Shown: positions 1 to 6,171 of the stretch, one piece after another
Layout of the letters: every line of letters begins with the position of its first letter
Numbering within the stretch: the stretch's first letter is position 1
Source of the DNA: Betaproteobacteria bacterium
Lineage (GTDB): Bacteria; Pseudomonadota; Gammaproteobacteria; Burkholderiales; Casimicrobiaceae
Assembly: GCA_005883655.1 (NCBI GenBank)
Contig: VBDA01000069.1
Location: 2,057 to 9,947, forward strand
Length of the DNA: 7,891 bases
Reading direction: 5' to 3'
The notes under the pieces: model-generated
Database searches by the model: none
What the model was told of the DNA's origin: nothing
Seen by the model: the letters and a program-made list of their open reading frames with translations, nothing else
Program-made: the position numbers and the translations under genes

Positions 1-263
1 CGCGACCCCAGCGACCAGAGACAGAAATGGCGGTGCAGGCCGGAGAGCCGCGCGGGTTTCGCATCGGCAAACGGAAACAGCGGGTTCCACAAGAGCGATC
101 CATAGGCGAACACCCACCAACCGCTACCGGCAGGTTTTTTCGCAAGGGTTGCCGCGAGAGAGGCGGCCAGCGCCTCATCCGACAGCGCTCGATGGGCATT
201 GACCGTGGCCATGTAGATCGCACGCATACGGCCCTCTTCGAGATCGCGGCGCGAGAGGGTCAT
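1..263 (-). CDS. chaC: Gamma-glutamylcyclotransferase, ChaC-like (3' part missing)
   Basis: The first 87 codons are visible; the gene runs off the left edge. ChaC-family enzymes cleave the gamma-glutamyl bond of glutathione in the cytoplasm, giving 5-oxoproline and Cys-Gly. The family signature is clear: WVFAYGSLLWNP at residues 50-61 holds the YGSL substrate-binding loop (54-57), followed by a GLHRHFCLWS stretch at 75-84 typical of ChaC. The catalytic glutamate lies in the missing part, so activity cannot be judged. The N-terminal MTLSRRDLEEG segment matches the helical lead-in of proteobacterial ChaC proteins as I recall them. The ATG at 263 is the only good start: a more upstream TTG at 296 would add 11 unlikely residues, and the ATG at 271 hits a stop after three codons. 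It begins 7 bases after the stop of the 53-aa gene, so it is probably the last or a late gene of the rph operon. No strong ribosome site is seen, so it may depend on translational coupling. Confidence 0.88.
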   Translation of the reverse strand, partial: MTLSRRDLEEGRMRAIYMATVNAHRALSDEALAASLAATLAKKPAGSGWWVFAYGSLLWNPLFPFADAKPARLSGLHRHFCLWSLGS

Positions 264-270
264 GCGGTCA

Positions 271-432
271 TCACTCGTGCTCCGGATCGCGGGCAAGCTT
301 TAGCAATTCGACTTGCGCCTGTCGCCGTTTCGCCGCAGTCGACTTGCCGTGCGGGCCGCCCTTGCCGAGCAGCGGAGAGCGCGCGATCGGATTGCGCGGT
401 TTGAGTCGGGCTCGCTGTTTGGCGCGCTTCAT
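271..432 (-). CDS. Small basic protein of unknown function, 53 aa
   Basis: A 53-residue, strongly basic, soluble-looking protein with no membrane segment. It begins MKRAKQRARLKPRNP. Its core reads PRNPIARSPLLGKGG and then PHGKS, followed by a charged helical tail rich in Lys, Arg, Ala and Gln. From memory, small proteobacterial hypothetical proteins share an RNP..R.PLL.KGG.HGKS pattern; I could not check this and know of no function. Basic residues plus the KGG/HGKS turn could suit RNA or nucleotide binding, which is inference only. The reading frame stays open upstream to 540, but that part lies inside hemW and has low-complexity Arg/Ser content, so the ATG at 432 is preferred. It starts 16 bases after the hemW stop, and its own stop precedes chaC by 7 bases, so it is most likely cotranscribed. 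A GAGG lies about 13 bases before the ATG, which is a weak, distant ribosome site. Confidence 0.6.
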   Translation of the reverse strand: MKRAKQRARLKPRNPIARSPLLGKGGPHGKSTAAKRRQAQVELLKLARDPEHE

Positions 433-448
433 GCCGCGACGAACCGCC

Positions 449-1684
449 TCACCGCTGCTCACGGTCGAATGCGACGATCTTCGCCGGGCCACGGTCCGGC
501 GCCGGGTGCTCTCGCGGCAGGAAGAGCGCCTGCAGATCATTGAGAAACCGGCGCCCCAAGGGCGATGCTCGAAGATTCATGTGGTCACGCGCGAGCAGGC
601 CGCGTTTCTCGGCTTCGCCGAGCTCCTTTTCCACCAGCGTCAGCGGGAATCCGGTTCGCTCACGGAACAATCCTACGGGTACTCCGTCGGCAAGGCGCAG
701 CGCGTTGAGCATGAACTCGAAGCCGATTTCCGCGCGCGGCACTTCGTGCTCCTCGAGCAAGGGCGCTCCCTGTTCCGCCCGCTCCATGTATTGCTCAGGC
801 TTCTTGTAGCGCACCTGCCGCACGACGCGGCTGGGAAAGGAGATCTCCGAATGCGCTCCGGCGCCGATCCCCAGATAATCGCCGAATCGCCAATAGTTCA
901 GGTTGTGGCGGCACTCGTAGCCAGGACGGGCGTGCGCCGAGGTTTCATAGTGTATGTAGCCGGACGCGCTCAGCTCGGCATCGACCAAGTCCCCGATGTC
1001 CGCCGACAGCTCATCGTCTGGAAGCTTCGGCGGATGACGATGGAACTTCGGCTCGATCGTCAGATGATAAAAGGAGACGTGCGGCGGCGCGATGTGCCGC
1101 GCGGCCGCGACGTCGGCGCGCGCGTCGGCAATGGTCTGGCCGGGCAGCGCATACATCAGATCCAGATTGACGTTGCCGAAGATTTCGAGCGCGGCAAGCG
1201 CGGCCTCCCGGGCTTCGTGCTCGTCGTGAACGCGTCCGAGCGCGCCGAGAAACCGCGCGTCGAAGCTCTGCACGCCCAGTGAGAGCCGGTTGATGCCCGC
1301 GGCCTTGAACGCCGCGAACTTCTCCCGCTCGAACGTTCCGGGGTTCGCCTCCAGCGTTATTTCGGCATCGGGCAGGATCGGGACCCGCGCGCGCACGCCG
1401 GCAAGAATGGCATCGATCGACTCCGGCGAAAAGAGACTCGGCGTCCCGCCGCCCAGGAACGCGCTGACGATGCGACGTCCCCAGATCGACGGCAGCGCGA
1501 ATTCCAGGTCGCTCATCAGTGCCGCGACATAGCGCGCCTCGGGAACCTCGCCGCGCCCCTCGTGCGAGTTGAAATCGCAGTAGGGACATTTCTTCAGACA
1601 CCACGGAATGTGTATGTAAAGCGCGAGCGGCGGCAGAGCGTCGAATCGCGGCGCGGCGAGGGTAGGCTTGAGCACAATGCTCAT
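449..1684 (-). CDS. hemW: Radical-SAM heme chaperone HemW
   Basis: A 411-aa HemW, formerly annotated as oxygen-independent coproporphyrinogen III oxidase-like. HemW proteins bind heme and a [4Fe-4S] cluster with SAM and deliver heme to respiratory enzymes. The CxxxCxxC cluster motif is CLKKCPYC (Cys29, Cys33, Cys36), followed by DFNSH. DFNSH is the HemW signature; true HemN has a further Cys there. The glycine-rich SAM-binding stretch FLGGGTPS is at 76-83, and LSLGVQSFD lies further on. The C-terminal half holds the HemN C-terminal wing (YWRFGDYLGIGAGAHS, then GFEFMLNALRL). The frame extends upstream to 1861, but that part overlaps rdgB. The ATG at 1684 gives an ATGA overlap with the rdgB stop and about 20 residues before the core, a usual HemW layout. 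The length is slightly above E. coli HemW. Translation is probably coupled to rdgB, since no strong ribosome site is seen. Confidence 0.95.
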   Translation of the reverse strand: MSIVLKPTLAAPRFDALPPLALYIHIPWCLKKCPYCDFNSHEGRGEVPEARYVAALMSDLEFALPSIWGRRIVSAFLGGGTPSLFSPESIDAILAGVRARVPILPDAEITLEANPGTFEREKFAAFKAAGINRLSLGVQSFDARFLGALGRVHDEHEAREAALAALEIFGNVNLDLMYALPGQTIADARADVAAARHIAPPHVSFYHLTIEPKFHRHPPKLPDDELSADIGDLVDAELSASGYIHYETSAHARPGYECRHNLNYWRFGDYLGIGAGAHSEISFPSRVVRQVRYKKPEQYMERAEQGAPLLEEHEVPRAEIGFEFMLNALRLADGVPVGLFRERTGFPLTLVEKELGEAEKRGLLARDHMNLRASPLGRRFLNDLQALFLPREHPAPDRGPAKIVAFDREQR

Positions 1685-2274
1685 CGCATCGACTTCAGGC
1701 GCGCGACCAGCGATCGGATCGCCTTGCCGCGATGCGAAAGCTCGTTCTTCTTTTCGAGCGGCAGCTCGGCGCCGGTAAGCCCCGTCTCGACGTCGAGAAA
1801 ATGCGGGTCGTAACCGAAACCGCCGCTCCCGCGCGGCAGATCGATGATCGTTCCCTCCCATCGGCCTTCGGCCAGTACCGGCTCGGGGTCGTCGCCATGG
1901 CGCATGAGCGCGAGCGTGCAGTAGTAATGCGCGCGGCGATCAGCGATACCCGCGAGCTTTTCGACCAGCTTGGCGTTGTTGCGGGCGTCGGACGGAGGCT
2001 CTCCTGCGAAGCGCGCCGACTGCACGCCGGGCGCGCCGTTCAACGCGTCGACACATATGCCTGAGTCATCGGCAAGCGCGGGCAGGTGCGCCAGGCTGCT
2101 GGCGTGCCGCGCCTTGGCAAGGGCGTTTTCGACAAACGTGTGATGAGGCTCGCCCGTTTCCGCGATGCCGAGCTCGGCTTGAGCGACCACTTCGATTCCC
2201 AGCGGGGCCAACAGGCGCCGGAATTCCCGCAGCTTGCCGCTATTGCCCGAGGCGAGCACGAGGCGCCGGATCAT
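1681..2274 (-). CDS. rdgB: RdgB/HAM1 non-canonical purine NTP pyrophosphatase
   Basis: A 197-aa dITP/XTP pyrophosphatase, the same length as I recall for E. coli RdgB. It hydrolyses ITP, dITP and XTP to monophosphates plus pyrophosphate, keeping deaminated purines out of DNA and RNA. All family motifs are present: LASGNSGKLREF at 7-18 (triphosphate-binding Asn and Lys), ADDSGICVDAL at 68-78 (catalytic Asp pair), SARFAG at 86-91, GGFGYDPHF at 151-159 (base recognition) and SHRGKA at 180-185. The ATG at 2274 gives the usual N-terminus MIRRLVLASGN. No other start codon precedes it in frame before a stop at 2326-2328. There is no good Shine-Dalgarno at this ATG; it overlaps the stop of a 17-codon mini-ORF by ATGA. 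Its own stop overlaps the hemW start in the same way. Confidence 0.97.
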   Translation of the reverse strand: MIRRLVLASGNSGKLREFRRLLAPLGIEVVAQAELGIAETGEPHHTFVENALAKARHASSLAHLPALADDSGICVDALNGAPGVQSARFAGEPPSDARNNAKLVEKLAGIADRRAHYYCTLALMRHGDDPEPVLAEGRWEGTIIDLPRGSGGFGYDPHFLDVETGLTGAELPLEKKNELSHRGKAIRSLVARLKSMR

Positions 2275-2324
2275 GATCCGGTCATCGACGTCGCCGCGAC
2301 CACCAAGCCGTGTCCGGTGCTCAT
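2271..2324 (-). CDS. Putative 17-aa coupling/leader peptide between rph and rdgB
   Basis: The reading frame is ATG at 2324-2322, 17 codons (MSTGHGLVVAATSMTGS), and stop TGA at 2273-2271. Its ATG shares an ATGA with the rph stop, and its TGA shares an ATGA with the rdgB start, so a ribosome could pass rph to mini-ORF to rdgB by termination-reinitiation. Directly upstream is GGAGGTGAT, nine bases complementary to the usual 16S rRNA 3' end; rdgB itself has no such site. This fits a short translated leader that loads ribosomes for rdgB, and the peptide itself may have no function. Alternatives are chance (the Shine-Dalgarno bases also encode the last residues of RNase PH) or a sequence error that hides an N-terminal extension of RdgB. 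The extension is unlikely because RdgB already has a normal N-terminus. Confidence 0.4.
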   Translation of the reverse strand: MSTGHGLVVAATSMTGS

Positions 2325-3052
2325 ATCACCTCCAGCGCTGTTTTTTGCGCCCCGATCAACTCACCGATACCGCGCTCCGCGAGCACGATCAGCATATCCA
2401 TTTCCAAGCGCGAAAAGGTTGCGCCTTCCGCGGTGCCCTGAATTTCGACGAAGCCGCCGGCACCGGTCATGACCACGTTCATGTCGGTGTCGCAGCTGGA
2501 GTCCTCGCCGTAGTCGAGATCGAGCATCGGAATGCCATCGACGATGCCGACCGACACCGCGGCGACGAAGTCCCTGAGCGCCGGCGCCTCCGCGGCGAGT
2601 AAGCCTTGCGCCTTGCACCATGCCACGGCGTCGTGCAGGGCGACGCAGGCGCCGGTAATCGACGCGCAGCGCGTTCCACCGTCCGCCTGAAGCACGTCGC
2701 AATCGATGCGGATGGTGCGTTCACCCCACTGCGAAAGATCTGCGACGGCGCGCAGGCTGCGTCCGATGAGACGTTGGATTTCCTGGGTGCGGCCGCTTTG
2801 CTTGCCCTCGGCGGCTTCGCGACGCATGCGGGTGTTGGTCGCGCGCGGCAGCATTCCATACTCTGCCGTGAGCCAACCGCCGCCCTTGCCCTTGAGGAAA
2901 GGCGGCACGCCCTCTTCCACCGAAGCCGTACACAATACGAGCGTCTGGCCGCACTCGATCAGCGCCGAGCCTTCGGCGTGTCGCGCATAGTGACGCGTGA
3001 TCGAGACGCCGCGCAATTGGTCGGCACGGCGGCCGCCCTGGCGGGTGATCAT
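2321..3052 (-). CDS. rph: Ribonuclease PH
   Basis: A 243-aa RNase PH, a phosphate-dependent 3'-5' exoribonuclease that trims the 3' end of tRNA precursors, normally as a hexamer. Homology is evident over the full length: HAEGSALIECG at 25-35, GVPPFLKGKGGGW at 48-60, TAEYGMLPRAT at 62-72, and GKQSGRTQEIQRLIGR at 83-98 with the phosphate-binding Arg. These are followed by CDVLQADGGTRCASITGA at 118-135, the acidic EDSSCDTDMN at 183-192 that supplies metal-binding Asp residues, and GTAEG at 206-210. The length slightly exceeds E. coli Rph, and the C-terminus is intact (not the K-12 rph-1 truncation). The start is the ATG at 3052, which lacks a clear Shine-Dalgarno. A TATAAT hexamer lies about 30 bases upstream, so rph probably heads its own transcript. 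rdgB and hemW follow at once, an order seen in many betaproteobacteria. Confidence 0.97.
   Translation of the reverse strand: MITRQGGRRADQLRGVSITRHYARHAEGSALIECGQTLVLCTASVEEGVPPFLKGKGGGWLTAEYGMLPRATNTRMRREAAEGKQSGRTQEIQRLIGRSLRAVADLSQWGERTIRIDCDVLQADGGTRCASITGACVALHDAVAWCKAQGLLAAEAPALRDFVAAVSVGIVDGIPMLDLDYGEDSSCDTDMNVVMTGAGGFVEIQGTAEGATFSRLEMDMLIVLAERGIGELIGAQKTALEVI
2325..2333 (-). promoter_or_regulatory. Extended Shine-Dalgarno at the end of rph
   Basis: On the minus strand this reads GGAGGTGAT, complementary over nine bases to the conserved 3' end of bacterial 16S rRNA. It directly precedes the ATG at 2324, leaving four bases between GGAGG and the ATG, which is a little short but usable. 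The rdgB ATG is 50 bases further on, too far for direct use. The site therefore serves the mini-ORF or is coincidental coding sequence of rph (codons for Leu-Glu-Val-Ile-stop). Confidence 0.5.
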
Positions 3053-3083
3053 TGCTATCTAGGGCCCGTTCGCAAAGGATTGG

Positions 3084-3089
3084 ATTATA
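3084..3089 (-). promoter_or_regulatory. Likely -10 element of the rph operon promoter
   Basis: The minus strand carries a perfect TATAAT in the 69-base gap between the epimerase stop and the rph ATG. Transcription would start near 3076-3077, leaving a leader of about 25 bases. No good TTGACA-like -35 is present at 15-18 bases (the best sequences there are of the type GATTTC or ATTTCA), and there is no TG extension. The promoter may be weak or activator-assisted. It would let the rph operon be expressed independently of the glycan genes upstream. Confidence 0.5.
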
Positions 3090-3121
3090 GCGGCAGCGGG
3101 TATGTGAAATCGGACCAGGCC

Positions 3122-4102
3122 CTACAGCGCGTGGCGCAAGCGCCACCACGCTGCGGTTGCCGCCAGACCCTGGTCCAGCGTATACGGCTGCGACCATCCG
3201 GCGAGGTCGCAAAATTGCTGCGCGTCGACCTCCAGCGATCCGAGCAAACGGGCGGCGACCGCGCGCCTGCCCGCGAGCGCGGCACCGGCGCGCAACAAAG
3301 CGGCCGGGAGATGAAACAAACGGGCCGGCACGCCAAGCGCATTGCCGATCCGCTGCGCCAATTCCGAGATCGACACGCTCTCCTTGTCGGCGATGGGCAA
3401 GGTCTCGCCCGCCAGTGCCGGCACCGTCAAAGCTGCGGCGATCGCACTGACCGCGTTGTCGACATTGAGCAGGCTGCGACGATTGCAGATGCCGGCAAGC
3501 GGCAGCCTCCGCCTCGCGGCAATCGCTTCCATCAAATTCAGAAAATTGCCCTTGACCCCTGCGCCATAGGTAAGCGGCAAGCGCAGCACCACGCCTTCGA
3601 GCGCGCTTCCAGCGCAGGCCTGCCACAAAACACGCTCGGCTTCGGCTTTGCTTTGCGCGTAGGCGTCGCGGGGCGCGGCGGGATCGCCGGCGCGAAAAGG
3701 TCGTCCTTTGCGCGTTGACTCACCGTAGACCTTGACGCTGCTCGCAAACACAATGCGCCGGACCTTCGCGCGTGCCGCGGCGTCGCACAGTCGCCGCGTG
3801 ACGTGTACGTTGGCGACCACGTACGGCGTCGGATCGCTCGCCGCGTAGGCGCTGTGCGTTTTGAGTACATGAGCGCGGCCGGCGAGGTGCACGATGGAGT
3901 CCACGCCGTCCAACGCTTCGTCCCAATCGGCTGCCGCAAGGTCGCCGACGATCGCGGCGCCGGCCCCGATGATTCCGGTTCCCACGTCACGCACCGCGAT
4001 GACGCGCGCGACGCCCAGCGACGCCAGATGCCGGCACAGCGCTCGGCCGATAAATCCGTGCGCGCCGGTGACGAGCACCTTGCCGCGAATCTTCGGCGTC
4101 AC
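3122..4102 (-). CDS. NAD-dependent sugar epimerase/reductase, UDP-4-keto-QuiNAc reductase type
   Basis: An extended short-chain dehydrogenase of 326 aa from the GTG at 4102 (328 aa from a GTG at 4108; residue numbers here use the longer form). The Rossmann nucleotide motif is VTGAHGFIGRAL at 13-24. Next come VHLAGRAHVLK at 73-83, the serine region FASSVKVYGE at 121-130, and the catalytic YAQSK (Tyr150, Lys154). Sugar-binding stretches include LRLPLTYGAGVKGNFL and NRRSLLNVDNAV. This combination matches the WbpV/WreQ-like enzymes that reduce the 4-keto group of UDP-sugars such as UDP-QuiNAc for O-antigen; the exact substrate is not decided by sequence alone. The GTG at 4102 overlaps the glycosyltransferase stop as GTGA and has GGAAG five bases upstream, which favours it over 4108. 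The gene is cotranscribed with the glycosyltransferase. The usual WbpL/WecA-like partner is not in this window. Confidence 0.88.
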   Translation of the reverse strand: MTPKIRGKVLVTGAHGFIGRALCRHLASLGVARVIAVRDVGTGIIGAGAAIVGDLAAADWDEALDGVDSIVHLAGRAHVLKTHSAYAASDPTPYVVANVHVTRRLCDAAARAKVRRIVFASSVKVYGESTRKGRPFRAGDPAAPRDAYAQSKAEAERVLWQACAGSALEGVVLRLPLTYGAGVKGNFLNLMEAIAARRRLPLAGICNRRSLLNVDNAVSAIAAALTVPALAGETLPIADKESVSISELAQRIGNALGVPARLFHLPAALLRAGAALAGRRAVAARLLGSLEVDAQQFCDLAGWSQPYTLDQGLAATAAWWRLRHAL

Positions 4103-4944
4103 AGCCACTTCCAGCCGTGCTTGTTGAAAAACCGTGCCGCGCTGCGCAAGAAATATCCGACATGGCGCGGCCCTTTTCCCGTGGCGCCGCCGCCATGATG
4201 GACGATTCTCACTCTGGGAACGTATGCGCTCCGGGTCACGCGGTTCAGACGCACGCTCCAGTCGAAATCCTCGAAATAAAGGAAAAAGCCCGGATCGAAA
4301 CCGCCGGTCGCTTCGATCGCCTTGCGGCGCACGAACATGAACGAGCCGCTCATGGCCGGAATAGGCGAGATCGTCTCATCAAGCGCGACGCGATCGACCA
4401 GATCGTGCATTTCGTAACGATCCAGCCGCTTGCGGAACAATCGCCTCAATGCACGCGGAGCGAACCCGCGCAGCGCAAGATCGAGCACCGTCGGATAACG
4501 CTTGCAGATATATTCCCGCGTGCCGTCTTCGCGGCGAGCTGCCGGCGCCAGCACGCCTATCTCCGCGTGCTCGCCGAGATACTTCAACGCGCTCGGCAAC
4601 GCGTCAACCGCGAGCTCGACATCCGGGTTGAGGACAAGGTGATAGTTCGTGTTGCCGCCGTGCATCACCAGATTGTGGGCCGCCCCATAGCCGATGTTGG
4701 CGTGACCGTGGAGATAATTCATGGTGACCTCGACATCGCGGAAGACCTTCCGCGCCACCGTGATAACTGCCGAAGCGCTTGCACGAGTGCCAGTGTTGTC
4801 GATCAGCACTACGTTCGCGGCGCGCATGAGCCCCTGCTCCCGCGCCGCCACGAGCGACGCCGCGAGGGTGCGCAGCGTGCGGTCGAGAAGCGCGAGGTCC
4901 GGGCGGTACGTGACGATGCTGACCGTCAACGTTGCGGGAGTCAC
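4099..4944 (-). CDS. Glycosyltransferase family 2, rhamnosyltransferase-like
   Basis: A 281-aa GT-A-fold glycosyltransferase, cytoplasmic with no membrane segment visible, probably adding a sugar to a lipid-linked glycan at the inner membrane. The N-terminus TLTVSIVTYRPD at 5-16 is the first nucleotide-binding strand. NIGYGAAHN is at 83-91, and the metal-binding motif is NPDVE at 106-110 (the DxD equivalent). MSGSFMFVRRKAIEATGGF at 198-216 is followed by FDPGFFLYFEDFDWSVRL at 216-233, which carries the probable catalytic Glu/Asp, and then HHGGG at 249-253. The pattern resembles WbbL-type rhamnosyltransferases; donor and acceptor are not known. The start is taken as the GTG at 4944, because an upstream in-frame stop lies at 4972-4974 and no ATG precedes the core; a TTG at 4929 is the alternative. 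No clear Shine-Dalgarno is seen. The gene leads a two-gene unit with the epimerase and is divergent from the Ldh_2 gene. Confidence 0.88.
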   Translation of the reverse strand: MTPATLTVSIVTYRPDLALLDRTLRTLAASLVAAREQGLMRAANVVLIDNTGTRASASAVITVARKVFRDVEVTMNYLHGHANIGYGAAHNLVMHGGNTNYHLVLNPDVELAVDALPSALKYLGEHAEIGVLAPAARREDGTREYICKRYPTVLDLALRGFAPRALRRLFRKRLDRYEMHDLVDRVALDETISPIPAMSGSFMFVRRKAIEATGGFDPGFFLYFEDFDWSVRLNRVTRSAYVPRVRIVHHGGGATGKGPRHVGYFLRSAARFFNKHGWKWL

Positions 4945-5028
4945 GGGCGGAAATAGGGTTGCAGGGGTGGGTTAGAATGCTCGTCGATTGCCCCGTTGGC
5001 GTCAACCTTACCGGCCTTCCGTATCGAA

Positions 5029-6102
5029 ATGCCGCTATCAGCCGACACGCCGGCGCGTTATCGCGTCGGCGATCTCCGCACCTTTGCATTCGAATTGACC
5101 GCGCACGCGGGAGTGCGCACCGACATCGCCCGGGACGTGGCCGATGTGCTCCTGGACGCCGATCTCCTCGGGCACACCACGCATGGCCTGGCGCTCCTCG
5201 CCCCGTATCTGGAAGAGCTCGCGGATGGACGGATGGCCAAGGACGGCGTGCCGCAAGTGCGAAGCCGGCACGCGGCCGCGGAAACCTGGGATGGCGAGCG
5301 GCTTCCCGGTCCATGGCTGACGCTGCGTGCGCTCGATCGCGCGGCAGCGATGGCACGCGAGTGCGGCACCGGCACCGTCGTGATTCACCACTCGCATCAC
5401 ATCGCGTGTCTCGCTGCGTACTTACGGCGCGCGACCGAGCAGGGACTGATCGCCATCATCGAAAGCTCGGATCCGATGGTGGCAGCGGTGGTGCCCCACG
5501 GCGGTATCACGCCGTTCATTACACCGAACCCCATTGCCGCCGGGCTGCCGACTTCCGGCGACCCGATCATGATCGACGTTTCGACGTCGATCACCAGCAT
5601 GGGTTATGCGCAGCAGCAGAGGATCGCCGGCAGATCCCTGCCCGGCCCTTGGCTCATCGATGCGCAAGGCAACGCAACCGCGGACCCGAATGTCCTTTAT
5701 GGCGAGCCCAAGGGGGCGCTGTTGCCGCTCGGAGGCCTGGATGCGGGGCACAAGGGTTTCGCTCTCGCGATTCTGATCGAAGCGCTGACCGCGGGTCTTG
5801 CCGGCCACGGTCGCGCCGATCCGTCGGCGGGTTGGGGCGGAACAGTGTTCGTGCAAGTGCTCGACCCGGAAGCATTTGGTGGACTCGCCGCGTTCAAGCG
5901 GCAGATGGACGCTGTCGGCGACGCCGCTCACAACAGCAAGCCACGGCCCGGCGTCGATCGCGTGCGACTTCCCGGCGAACGCGGATTGCAGCGCTTTCGC
6001 GAGCAGACCGCGAACGGTGTGGCGCTGTATCCGACGATCATGCCCGCGCTTCGTGTGTGGGCGCAAAAGTACGGCATGCCTATCCCGGACGCGATCGTTT
6101 AG
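5029..6102 (+). CDS. Ldh_2-family NAD(P)-dependent 2-hydroxyacid dehydrogenase
   Basis: A 357-aa member of the malate/L-lactate dehydrogenase (Ldh_2/MDH2) family, unrelated in fold to classical malate dehydrogenases. Known members act on malate, lactate, sulfolactate (ComC), ureidoglycolate (AllD), diketogulonate (YiaK) or cyclic imino acids (DpkA). The substrate here is not decided. Visible family marks are LLGHTTHGL at 46-54 with conserved His52, VIHHSHHIACLAAYL at 118-132, ITPNPIAAGLPT at 164-175, MIDVSTSITSMGYA at 181-194, PGPWLIDAQGN at 205-215, and GHKGFALAILIEALTAGLAG (240-259). The usual SNHFG near residue 122 is replaced by SHHIA, which I associate with a distinct subgroup. The frame is open from a TTG at 4996, but the ATG at 5029 gives a normal N-terminus. 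Neither start has a good ribosome site. It stands alone, divergent from the glycosyltransferase and convergent with prmC. Confidence 0.87.
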   Translation: MPLSADTPARYRVGDLRTFAFELTAHAGVRTDIARDVADVLLDADLLGHTTHGLALLAPYLEELADGRMAKDGVPQVRSRHAAAETWDGERLPGPWLTLRALDRAAAMARECGTGTVVIHHSHHIACLAAYLRRATEQGLIAIIESSDPMVAAVVPHGGITPFITPNPIAAGLPTSGDPIMIDVSTSITSMGYAQQQRIAGRSLPGPWLIDAQGNATADPNVLYGEPKGALLPLGGLDAGHKGFALAILIEALTAGLAGHGRADPSAGWGGTVFVQVLDPEAFGGLAAFKRQMDAVGDAAHNSKPRPGVDRVRLPGERGLQRFREQTANGVALYPTIMPALRVWAQKYGMPIPDAIV

Positions 6103-6117
6103 CAGCTGCGATCGCGC

Positions 6118-6138
6118 GCGGCGCGGAGGTAACGCCGC
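6118..6138. other. GC-rich hairpin in the convergent gap, no U-tract
   Basis: GCGGCG at 6118-6123 can pair with CGCCGC at 6133-6138 across a 9-base loop, in the 69-base gap between the converging Ldh_2 and prmC genes. No run of T follows on either strand, so it is not a standard intrinsic terminator. At most it could slow polymerase or help factor-dependent termination. In DNA this GC-rich, a 6-bp stem may be chance. Confidence 0.25.
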
Positions 6139-6171
6139 AGTCGACACCCAGCGCTACGTCCTTGCGCGAAA

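Noticed and set aside
344..1282. Long plus-strand open frame (312 codons) opposite hemW
   Set aside because: It is antisense to a well-conserved radical-SAM gene, is Arg-rich with no recognisable domain, and is explained by third-position GC bias.
449..1861. Longer HemW start giving 470 residues
   Set aside because: The additional 59 residues lie inside rdgB in another frame and are Arg-rich without homology; the ATG at 1684 overlaps the rdgB stop as ATGA.
3060..3124. TAGGGCC / GGCCCTA inverted repeat flanking the rph promoter gap
   Set aside because: The arms are only 7 bp with a 51-base loop, and the right arm includes the epimerase stop codon; likely chance.
2606..3718. Plus-strand 370-codon open frame across rph and the epimerase
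   Set aside because: It crosses two conserved minus-strand genes and the promoter gap between them, and has no domain-like sequence.
4945..5028. Possible divergent promoters in the glycosyltransferase/Ldh_2 gap (TAGAAT at 4973-4978 plus; TTGACG at 5005-5000 minus)
   Set aside because: Each has one good hexamer but no acceptable partner at 16-18 bases, so neither is supported as a promoter.
6102..6115. Adjacent palindromes GCAGCTGC and GCGATCGC after the Ldh_2 stop
   Set aside because: Short self-complementary words are common in GC-rich DNA, and there is no spacing or T-run to suggest a terminator or binding site.
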